64,000 bases of DNA from DATEPR01 sp036273855 (GTDB lineage: Bacteria > Actinomycetota > Actinomycetes > Mycobacteriales > Pseudonocardiaceae), in contig DASUGU010000101.1 of assembly GCA_036273855.1 (NCBI GenBank), positions 1-64,000 of the forward strand, read 5' to 3'. The notes under the pieces were generated by a model. The model made no database searches and was not told the origin of the DNA. It saw nothing but the letters and a program-made list of their open reading frames with translations. Numbering within the stretch: the stretch's first letter is position 1; the number at the start of each line of letters is the position of its first letter. This document shows, piece after piece, positions 1 through 7,077 of this stretch. A program made the translations under genes and the position numbers.

Positions 1-2175
1 CGCGGTACCGGCCGGCGGCATCTGGCCGCGGGTGGCGTAGATCCGGGACGTGTTGGTCGCGACGTCGTACTGGTAGATCGTGGCGTTGGCCGCACCCGGC
101 GAGTCGGACGCGTACACCAGGCCAGCCGCGCTGTGCGCCGGGTTGGTGTCCACGCCGATCGCAGCACCGAAGCTGGTGCCGAAGTTGCCGATGTTGATCG
201 GGATCGTCGGGCACACCAGGTTGTTGGTCGGGCACGTGGAGACGTTCTTGATCACCGTGAAGCCCTGGTTCTCCGGCAGGTACAGGTCGTCACCGATCAT
301 GCCGATCGAGCCGTTGATGCCACGGCCGGGCGTGCCGGCGCGCTGCTCGGTCGTCATGGCCACGACGTCCACGGTCTGGTTGCGCGGGTCGTCCTCCGGG
401 TTGTTGATCCGGCGGATGAACCCGTCGAGCAGGCCACCTACGTACAGGGAGTGCTTGCAGGTGACCGGGGCGCCCGGCTTGCACGGGCCGAGAGCGATGC
501 CGTTGGCCTTGTCGCCGTCCAGGCCGGCGTTGGGCGCCATGATGACCGCCGAGTTGGCCACCAGGCCGCCCGCGCCGCTGTCCGCGCTCGGGTCGAAGGT
601 GAACCGGATGATGCCGGGCGACAGGTGGTCGTTCTGCGCCACGTACAGGTAGTGCTCGTTCGTGGTGCCGGGCACGATCGTGTCGTCGTAGGCGGTCTGG
701 CCGCCCGACCCGAGCACCGAGCCGTCATCGCAGGAGGACGGGTTGTAGGCGTGCAGGCCAGGCGCCTGGGGAACGACGTCCAACCGGCACAAACCCTGCG
801 AGTGGTCGGCGGCCCAGATGTGGCCACCGTCGTCGCTGGGCACGAACGTCACACCGCCCTTGGGCGCGGTCAGGCCGTAGGCGTAGAGCTGCGGCGTCAC
901 CGTGCTGGGGGGTCCGGGTGGAGCACACGTGGTGGTGGCCGACCCGGTGCAGTCCGCGGGTGCGGTCAGCGTCGCGTCGCCCTTGATGGTGAAGATGTGA
1001 CCCGTGTTCAGCGGCGGGTTGGCCGCGATCACCACCGTGGGGTCGTCGCCGATGAACAGGTCACCGGTGTGTGGGTTGACCACCAGACCGGTGATCCCCT
1101 GGTAGGTGGTGACGGTCTGGCCGGGGTTGAGCAGCGAGTCGTAGGGGGCGACGCTGTTGGACACGACGTCCTGGAAGCCGGTCTGCGGGTGATAGCGCAG
1201 GACGGTGCCCTGCGCGTTGATGGGCGCGTCGCCGACGTACAGGTAGCGGCCCGTGCCGTCGTCGTTGCGCTGCACCGCGATGCCCTGCGAGGTGTTGCTG
1301 GTGATGCCGGGCACGACAGCCGCCGCGCAGCCGCCCAGCTGGTTGACCGGCGGATTGGCCACGGTCGGGTCGGGCGAGCCCTCCGACGCGACGCAGGTCG
1401 CCACGTCCTTGATGATCGAGACGCCTTCGCCGCCGAGTTCGTCGATGTAGAGGTCGTCGGTGCCGTCGGCGTTGCGGAAGTCGGCAATGCCGTAGCGAAC
1501 GCCCTTACGGACGTCGTTGGTCTTGGAGATCGTCTCGATGGATTGGGCCGCGACGGGCTGGTCGGCGAAGTCGATGCGCTCGATCTTCTTGGACCGCTCG
1601 AACGCCACGTACAGCGCGGTGCACGGCGTGGTCGTGACCGACGAGGCGCACGGGCCGAGTGCGACCGACGAACTGCGGAAGTTGGTGCTGGCGTCGGAGA
1701 AGAAGCCGACCGTGTTGAGGCCGCCCTCGATCACGGCGCTGTTGGCGACGATGCGGCCCTGGCCGTTGTCGGCGGCGGGGTCGTACACCAGGCGCACCGG
1801 ACCCGCGCTGGCGCTGGCCATGTCGGCCACGTACACGAAGTAGGTGCCGTTCGCGTTCTGCGGGCCGACCACGGCCTGGGTCGGCGCCTTGGCCTGCACG
1901 TCACAGGTGGCGGTGTTCTCCACCGAACCGTTGGGTGTGACGTCGATGCGGCACAGGCCGTTGCCGTCGGCACTCCAGAGGTGGCCACCGTCTGCGGACT
2001 CCAGCCACACACCGTTGAACGGCGTGGTCACCCCGGACACGGTGGCCGTCCCGGGCGCGGCTGACGCCGCCCAGGTCAACGCCGTCACCATCAGCACCAC
2101 GGAACCAGCGGCGATCAAGAAGACACGGAGGGGCCGCCGCAGCCCCTTCCGTCTGTCGGACCTTGCTTTCACCAT
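1..2175 (-). CDS. Secreted beta-propeller-like protein with a duplicated domain (partial, 3' end outside window)
   Basis: The leftward frame stays open from an ATG at 2175 to the window edge, giving at least 725 residues with the C terminus missing. A twin-Arg-containing basic N terminus (MVKARSDRRK), a hydrophobic stretch at residues 18-36 and a small-residue cleavage region near 40 (AASAA) form a signal peptide, so it should be exported. The mature part repeats itself with a period near 385 residues: DGGHLWSADGNGLCRIDV at about 62-79 matches DGGHIWAADHSQGLCRLDV at about 448-466. The pairs FDPSADSG/YDPAADNG and GVSIIKDVATC/GFTVIKNVSTC also match. Many LYV/LYI strands with Asp and Gly turns suggest a propeller (NHL/SMP-like) fold. 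Paired cysteines suggest disulphides. No enzyme motif was recognised; the function is unknown. Confidence 0.75.
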   Translation of the reverse strand, partial: MVKARSDRRKGLRRPLRVFLIAAGSVVLMVTALTWAASAAPGTATVSGVTTPFNGVWLESADGGHLWSADGNGLCRIDVTPNGSVENTATCDVQAKAPTQAVVGPQNANGTYFVYVADMASASAGPVRLVYDPAADNGQGRIVANSAVIEGGLNTVGFFSDASTNFRSSSVALGPCASSVTTTPCTALYVAFERSKKIERIDFADQPVAAQSIETISKTNDVRKGVRYGIADFRNADGTDDLYIDELGGEGVSIIKDVATCVASEGSPDPTVANPPVNQLGGCAAAVVPGITSNTSQGIAVQRNDDGTGRYLYVGDAPINAQGTVLRYHPQTGFQDVVSNSVAPYDSLLNPGQTVTTYQGITGLVVNPHTGDLFIGDDPTVVIAANPPLNTGHIFTIKGDATLTAPADCTGSATTTCAPPGPPSTVTPQLYAYGLTAPKGGVTFVPSDDGGHIWAADHSQGLCRLDVVPQAPGLHAYNPSSCDDGSVLGSGGQTAYDDTIVPGTTNEHYLYVAQNDHLSPGIIRFTFDPSADSGAGGLVANSAVIMAPNAGLDGDKANGIALGPCKPGAPVTCKHSLYVGGLLDGFIRRINNPEDDPRNQTVDVVAMTTEQRAGTPGRGINGSIGMIGDDLYLPENQGFTVIKNVSTCPTNNLVCPTIPINIGNFGTSFGAAIGVDTNPAHSAAGLVYASDSPGAANATIYQYDVATNTSRIYATRGQMPPAGTA

Positions 2176-2370
2176 CGACGTCGCCTTTTCGGTAAGGGGC
2201 CGTTCGGGCCCAGTCAGCTGGTGCAGCTTGTAGCAGGATTTTGAGAAATTTCTTGGAAACCGGCGCCGGCCGCGGTTCGTGCGCCGCGGAAAGGGGACGC
2301 CACGTGCCGGGAAGGGACATTCCCAGCGACGCGGGCAACCGGAATGCCCCCTGAATTGGGCGTACTACTC

Positions 2371-2389
2371 CCCCCACGGCGTGTGGGGG
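2371..2389 (-). terminator. Hairpin terminator after the histidine kinase gene
   Basis: A perfect 7-bp stem (CCCCCAC / GTGGGGG) with a 5-nt loop lies just past the TAA stop of the leftward histidine kinase gene. It has no U-tract, as is usual for actinobacterial terminators. Confidence 0.6.
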
Positions 2390-2394
2390 TGGCT

Positions 2395-3612
2395 TTATCG
2401 GCGGACGGGAATGCGCAACCGGAGCGCCGCGCCGGGGCCGCCGGTCTCGACGACGGACACCGAACCGCCGTGCCGGGCGGCGATCTCGCTGACCAACGCC
2501 AAACCGATGCCGTAGCGCCTGGTGGTGCCCGCCAGACCGTCCGACGGTGACGTGGCGAACCGGTCGAACAACGTGGACGCCATGTCCGGCGCGATGCCCG
2601 GCCCGTCGTCGACGACGTCCACACACACGGCGTCGGCGGCCGCCGTCGTGGTGACCCGGACCTGGCTGTGTGCGTGCCGGATCGCGTTGTCCACCAACGC
2701 GGTCACCGCGCGCCGCAACGCTGCCTCCGCACCTGGCACCGGCCGCGGCTCACCGACCGTCGTCGACGACAAGGTCACGTCGTGCTCGTCGGCCGACGGC
2801 CGAGCCGAGTCCACCACCTCCGCCACCACCGACGGCAGCGAGACCTGCCCGACGTCCTGCGGTTCCCTGGGGTCCACGGTGAGCAGCAGGTCCTCCAGGA
2901 TGGCCGTCAGGTGGTGGGCGTCGGCCACGAGATGTTCGATGTCGGCACGGACGGGCTCGACGTCGGCGCCCGACTGGAGCGTCCGGCGCATCACCTGGGC
3001 CCGGGTGGTCAGCAGGGTCAGCGGGGTGCGCAGCTCGTGACCCGCGTCCGCGACGAACCGGCGCTGCAACGCCAGGGCCGCCGCCAACGGCCGGACGGCC
3101 CGCCGCGCCAGCAACACACCGGCGGCGGCGGACATGGCCAGGCCGACCAGGCCGGCGACGAGGAACGCCTCCAGCAGGCTGCGCGTGGCGGCCCTGTCCG
3201 ATCGCAGGTCGAGGACCGCCTGCACGACACCGCCGCCGGGCAGCGGCTGGGTGTGCACCCGGTACTGCCTGCCGCGCGCGGTGACGACGGCCGTCCGACC
3301 GGTGCGCCGGGCGGTCACCTCGGCGAACTCCGCGTTGTCGGGCAGCCCCGCCGGCAGGTCGGGAGTGACATCGTCGTGGCCGCCGCGCCGGACGACCAGC
3401 CACACGCCTGCCGGTGGGTCGTCCACGTCGGCCCGTGCGATGGACCGGGCCAGCAGCGCGTCCTCGTTCTGGTGCTGGCTGTGCAGGTCGACGAGGACGG
3501 CGACCGCGGCCAGCCCGACCACCGCGATCACCACGGACGCGGCGGTCTGCAGGCCGATCCGCCACGCGGCCCGCGACACGACCTGATCGTCGACCGAACG
3601 CACCCGGGTCAC
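2395..3612 (-). CDS. Sensor histidine kinase, orphan
   Basis: A membrane two-component sensor kinase of about 405 aa. Two hydrophobic segments (about residues 21-43 and 148-169) bracket a roughly 100-residue extracytoplasmic sensor. A short HAMP-like linker follows (RRAVRPLAAAL). The H box is FVADAGHELRTPLT with the phosphorylatable His near residue 192. The N box is LVDNAIRHA, the G1 box DDGPGIAPDM and the G2 box YGIGLALV, so the ATPase domain is complete. The chosen GTG at 3612 overlaps the stop of the upstream acetyltransferase gene (GTGA); an ATG 15 bases earlier (3627) is the alternative. No response regulator gene is adjacent, so its partner must lie elsewhere. It is probably the last gene of an AraC-GNAT-kinase operon. 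Confidence 0.9.
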   Translation of the reverse strand: MTRVRSVDDQVVSRAAWRIGLQTAASVVIAVVGLAAVAVLVDLHSQHQNEDALLARSIARADVDDPPAGVWLVVRRGGHDDVTPDLPAGLPDNAEFAEVTARRTGRTAVVTARGRQYRVHTQPLPGGGVVQAVLDLRSDRAATRSLLEAFLVAGLVGLAMSAAAGVLLARRAVRPLAAALALQRRFVADAGHELRTPLTLLTTRAQVMRRTLQSGADVEPVRADIEHLVADAHHLTAILEDLLLTVDPREPQDVGQVSLPSVVAEVVDSARPSADEHDVTLSSTTVGEPRPVPGAEAALRRAVTALVDNAIRHAHSQVRVTTTAAADAVCVDVVDDGPGIAPDMASTLFDRFATSPSDGLAGTTRRYGIGLALVSEIAARHGGSVSVVETGGPGAALRLRIPVRR

Positions 3613-4304
3613 GGCCGGCTGATCCATTCCTCGTACCGGCCGACCGCCACGAAACCCAGCGACTCGTACAGGCCGGTGGCCATGCGCGTGGACTGGAGGC
3701 TGGCCGTGCGCGCTCCGGCCCGTTCGGCGTCGGCGAGCACGTGTCGCATCAACGCCGAGGCCAGGCCCTGCCGCCGCAACGCGGGCGGTGTGCCGACGGT
3801 GTAGACGCCGAGGTCGGTGCCATGCCGGTAGGTCCAGACGCCGGCCACGGCCCGGTCACCGCGGACCAGCACCCGGGCGGCCAGTCCCGGCACCGCCTCC
3901 GGTGCGTCCAGTTCGGCCACCGGGACCGGCTCGTCGGTGGCTCGTAGCGCCGAGAGCAGCGACGTCCGCACGACGCCGTCGGTGCCGGCCCCCGGACTCA
4001 GCCGCGTCACCATCACCATGGTCGTGGTGTCGCGGACCAGTCCGGGCACCGCGTGGACCTCGTCCGGCGCGTCAAAGTCCGTTGCCTTGCCGCGGATCCA
4101 CAACGCCCACGTGTCGACACCGGCGTCGGCGAACAGACCGGCCACCTCGGTGGCCACGCCGGGCGCACCGATCGCGTTGTTCAACGGCTCCCATTCCGGG
4201 AACACCGCGGCGACCGCCGTGGCCGATCGGACCAGTCGGGCGCCGCGTGATGTCCGCGCCAGGGCCGCCCAACTGGCCACCAGCGTCTCCTCGCCGGGCA
4301 ACAT
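3609..4304 (-). CDS. GNAT family N-acetyltransferase
   Basis: Predicted acetyl-CoA dependent acetyltransferase of 231 aa with unknown acceptor. The N-terminal ~100 residues look like a degenerate lobe. The C-terminal half carries the GNAT core: LGVYTVGTPPALRRQGLASALM contains the acetyl-CoA pyrophosphate loop RRQGLA, and TGLYESLGFVAVGRYEEW is the typical last strand and helix. The ATG at 4304 overlaps the AraC stop (TGATG), a sign of translational coupling. Longer in-frame starts inside the AraC gene are rejected because the extra sequence is the antisense-like shadow of that gene. Confidence 0.85.
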   Translation of the reverse strand: MLPGEETLVASWAALARTSRGARLVRSATAVAAVFPEWEPLNNAIGAPGVATEVAGLFADAGVDTWALWIRGKATDFDAPDEVHAVPGLVRDTTTMVMVTRLSPGAGTDGVVRTSLLSALRATDEPVPVAELDAPEAVPGLAARVLVRGDRAVAGVWTYRHGTDLGVYTVGTPPALRRQGLASALMRHVLADAERAGARTASLQSTRMATGLYESLGFVAVGRYEEWISRP

Positions 4305-5230
4305 CACCCGGTGCGGCGGGCTTCGGACGGCCTCATGCCGTAGTGGGCCTTGAACAGCCGATTGAAATGCGGCATGTCGTGGTGCCCCCAGCGCGCGGCC
4401 ACCCTGGCGATCGAGTCGTCGGTGGCCCGCAGGTCGCGCAGCACCGCTCCGAGCCGGAGCAGCCGGATCAGTGCGGCCACCGAGTGGTCGGCCGTGCCGA
4501 ACAGGCGATGCAACGACCGCTCCGACATGTGGTGGGCGACCGCGATCAGGGCCGGCGTCCGGGCCGGGTCGGCCAGGTGCTGCCGGATGTACGCCTCGAC
4601 CTGCAACCGCACCGCGTCGCCGTCGTCCGGCCGCTGCTGGCCGGACAGCGCCGCCATGATCAGTTCCAGCCCGGCCCGGCCCATCAGCGCGGCCGTCGGA
4701 TCGGGCCCGGCCTGCCGCACCCCGGAGGACACCAGTGAGATGAGCACCGATCCGGGGCCCCATTCGACCGGCGTCGCCCGGCACAGCGCCGCGTCCGCGA
4801 ACGCCGCCGACGCGACCAGCGCCGCCTCGGGGAACGCGATCACGTCGCAACGCCAGTCGCCGTCCAGGGTGATGCCGTAGGGCCGGTCCAGGTCGTAGAC
4901 GGCCATGGTGCCCGGCGGCAGCAGCACCTCGCGGTCGGCCTGCCGGATCAGCGCGCGGCCCCGGCGCTGGATGCAGATCTTGAGCATTTCGGCGGGTCGC
5001 TGCCGGGTGTCCCGGACCGTGCGGGCCAGCCGCGGCGGGCTGCCCGCCACGTGGAAGGTGGCCAGGTCACCGAGCGTGCCGCCGACCAGGCGGCCGGACG
5101 TCACCTCGTCGCGCCTGCCGCCGACCGGACGCAGGCCGTTGAAGGACGCGGCGAGCGCTTCGTCCCACTCGTCCGCCCACAGCAGTTGGGCCGCCACCGC
5201 TCCACCTCCGCGCCGGCTTCGTCGCCTCAT
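4304..5230 (-). CDS. AraC family transcriptional regulator
   Basis: About 308 aa. The N-terminal part (about residues 15-170) resembles the AraC ligand-binding-like domain found in actinobacterial regulators, with the line MLKICIQRRGRALIRQ. The C-terminal ~100 residues hold two helix-turn-helix motifs ending in the AraC signature GHHDMPHFNRLFKAHYGMRPSEARR. The ATG at 5230 is preferred over one at 5290, which would add a Cys-rich, unsupported leader. It is divergent from the broken aldehyde dehydrogenase at 5324. AraC regulators of this type often control a facing aldehyde dehydrogenase or monooxygenase gene, so its ancestral target may be the dead gene. Confidence 0.88.
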   Translation of the reverse strand: MRRRSRRGGGAVAAQLLWADEWDEALAASFNGLRPVGGRRDEVTSGRLVGGTLGDLATFHVAGSPPRLARTVRDTRQRPAEMLKICIQRRGRALIRQADREVLLPPGTMAVYDLDRPYGITLDGDWRCDVIAFPEAALVASAAFADAALCRATPVEWGPGSVLISLVSSGVRQAGPDPTAALMGRAGLELIMAALSGQQRPDDGDAVRLQVEAYIRQHLADPARTPALIAVAHHMSERSLHRLFGTADHSVAALIRLLRLGAVLRDLRATDDSIARVAARWGHHDMPHFNRLFKAHYGMRPSEARRTG

Positions 5231-5323
5231 GGCGGGGCACGACAACCCACGTGACAGGAACAGACAACACCACGTCCGGCGGACCGACAAGTCTGGAGGG
5301 GGTCACGACGAAGGGACGGGGCG

Positions 5324-6355
5324 ATGACGCTTCTGGACGGCGCGGACTGGTCAGGCAACGTCTTCACGGGACGGTGGGAGCCGGCCAAGGGTGGCACCCA
5401 CACGGTCACCGAGCCCGCCACCGGCGGCACACTCGGCGAGGTCGGCCTGGCTGACCCGGAGGACATCGCACGGGCGTGCGAGCTCGCGAAGGCCGCCCAG
5501 CCGGCGTGGGCCGCCAAGACCGGTCCGGAACGGGCGGCCCTGATCCGCTCGGTGGCCCGGATGGTCGAGGTCAACCGGGCCGAACTGGAGACCTGGCTGG
5601 TCCGCGAGGGCGGTGCCGTGGCCGGCAAGGCCGCGTTCGAGGTCGACCTCGTGCTGGGCGAGCTGTGGGAGGCGGCCGCGCTGCCCACGCAACCGTGGGT
5701 CACCTGCTGGCGACCAGCGAGGCCGGCCGCGAGTCGATCGCGCAGCGGCTGCCGCCGGGCGTGGTGGGCGTGATCAGTCCGTGGAACTTCCCGCAGATCC
5801 TGTCCATTCGGGCCGTCGCCCCCGCGCTGGCGCTGGGCAATGCCGTGGTGCTCAAGCCGGACGTGCAGACCGCCGTGTCCGGTGGCGTGCTGACGGCCCG
5901 GATCTTCGAGGCGGCCGGCCTGCCGCTGTGCTGCAGGTGCTGGCGGGCGACGCCGAGCCGGGTGCCGCGACCGGCTGTTCTACCAGCCGACCGTGCTGGC
6001 CGGCGTGACGACCGCGATGCCGGCGTTCCGCGAGGAGATCTTCGGCCCGGTCGCACCGGTCATCGTGGTGCGGGACGACGACGAGGCCGTGGCGGTCGCC
6101 AACGACTCCGACTACGGGCTGGTCGCGGCCGCGCGGACCGGCTCCATGGAACGTGGCCGCGCGGTCGCGGATGGCCTGTCCACCGGCATCGTGCACGTGA
6201 ACGACCAGACGCTGAACAACGACGCCTACGCGCCGTTCGGCGGTGTCGGCGCATCGGGCAACTCCGCCCGGTTCGGGTCGCAGAGCAGCTGGGACGAGTT
6301 CACCCAGTGGCGCTGGCTGACCGTACGGGACCAGCCGCACCCGTTTCCGTTCTGA
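5324..6355 (+). pseudogene. Aldehyde dehydrogenase remnant (benzaldehyde dehydrogenase-like), frameshifted and internally deleted
   Basis: Homology to NAD(P)-dependent aldehyde dehydrogenases moves through all three forward frames. The first part (5324 to about 5697) ends in WEAAALPTQPW. The second (about 5700 to 5925) contains GVVGVISPWNFPQILSIRAV, the conserved SPWNFP region. A short third piece reads VLQVLAGDAEPGAA (about 5927 to 5970). The last piece runs from RLFYQPTVLAGVTT to the stop at 6355 and includes EEIFGPVAPVI. The first shift falls at a run of three G where four are expected. Between the third and fourth pieces about 170 residues are missing, including the catalytic Glu (ELGGK region) and the catalytic Cys. 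The loss of the active site cannot be repaired by correcting single-base errors, so the gene is dead. Confidence 0.88.
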
Positions 6356-6443
6356 TGCCGTGACGCCGCCGTACCATTGCCACGTCCGGGTTGGACACCG
6401 CGGCCCCGGTGGCCGCTGGCCTACACAATGGACGGTGCACGGC

Positions 6444-6953
6444 ATGGCACGCACGGACGACATTCCCTCGACTTTCGACGACCGGACGGTGCTCACCACA
6501 TTTCTGGACTACGCGCGGGACACCGTGCACGCGAAATGTGCCGGGATCTCCGACGAACTCGCCCGCCAGGCGCCGCTGCCGATGTCGCCGCTGATGACCA
6601 TCTCGGGACTGGTCAGTCACCTGCGCTGGGTGGAGCACTCGTGGATCGAGGTCACGCTGCTCGGCCGGGAGGACCGCGGCCCGTGGACCGACGACGATCC
6701 CGACCGTGAGATGCGCATCGCGGTCGACGTGCCGATCGCCCAACTGCTCGACGAGTACCGGGCCAGTTGCGACCTGCACCGGGAGCTGGTGGCGTCGCTG
6801 GACCTGGACACCGAGTCCCGGGGTGTGCTGAGCTGGCGTTCCGAGCCGTTGACCCTGCGGTGGATCCTGTTTCACCTGATCGAGGAGACGGCCCGCCACA
6901 ACGGCCACCTGGACATCCTGCGGGAGATGGCGGACAAGGTCACCGGCAGATGA
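6444..6953 (+). CDS. DinB family protein (DUF664-type)
   Basis: 169-aa four-helix-bundle protein of the DinB superfamily, whose actinobacterial members are often thiol (mycothiol) dependent metal enzymes. The conserved histidines are visible in SHLRWVEHSWIE (about residues 56-67) and in HLIEETARHNGHLDILRE near the C terminus, the usual metal-binding triad. The ATG at 6444 (MARTDDIPSTFDD) matches the family N terminus; in-frame sequence back to 6360 is not family-like. The specific substrate is unknown. It has its own downstream hairpin terminator and is not part of the helR operon. Confidence 0.88.
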   Translation: MARTDDIPSTFDDRTVLTTFLDYARDTVHAKCAGISDELARQAPLPMSPLMTISGLVSHLRWVEHSWIEVTLLGREDRGPWTDDDPDREMRIAVDVPIAQLLDEYRASCDLHRELVASLDLDTESRGVLSWRSEPLTLRWILFHLIEETARHNGHLDILREMADKVTGR

Positions 6954-6956
6954 GCG

Positions 6957-6992
6957 GAAGGTGGGGGAGGCTCACCCACTCCCTCCACCTTC
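6957..6992 (+). terminator. Hairpin terminator after the DinB gene
   Basis: Two nested stems, GAAGGTGG with CCACCTTC (8 bp) and GGGAG with CTCCC (5 bp), directly follow the DinB stop codon. They separate that gene from the helR promoter. Confidence 0.75.
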
Positions 6993-7009
6993 AACGTATA
7001 GCGCACCGG

Positions 7010-7029
7010 GGGGCTTGTGGCAAGACCCG
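7010..7029 (+). promoter_or_regulatory. Rifamycin-associated element (RAE) in the helR promoter
   Basis: The sequence GGGGCTTGTGGCAAGACCCG is an imperfect inverted repeat (GGG-CTTG / CAAG-A-CCC). As I recall it, this matches the RAE that precedes rifamycin-inducible genes such as rox, rph and helR in actinomycetes. It ends 48 bases before the chosen helR start. TTGTGG inside the element (7015-7020) could serve as a -35 box, with CACAAT at 7040-7045 as a -10 at 19-bp spacing. Its position supports a helR start downstream of 7029. Confidence 0.8.
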
Positions 7030-7077
7030 GGTCGTGCCGCACAATTGCCGGCCGAAGGAACGGGTCGAGGGGTGGCT

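Noticed and set aside
133..2064. Long rightward open frame (643 aa)
   Set aside because: Exact antisense of the secreted protein gene in the codon-aligned frame; composition is Arg/Val/His-rich with no family motifs. The leftward frame has a signal peptide and internal repeats.
2668..3804. Rightward open frame of 378 aa over the histidine kinase gene
   Set aside because: Shadow frame; the leftward frame has all kinase boxes.
5324..6355. Programmed frameshifting in the aldehyde dehydrogenase gene
   Set aside because: No slippery site or pseudoknot is evident, and about 170 residues including the active site are missing, so recoding cannot yield an enzyme.
6961..7077. Upstream extension of helR to 6961
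   Set aside because: It would translate through the DinB terminator and the RAE; the GTG at 7078 has a good ribosome binding site.
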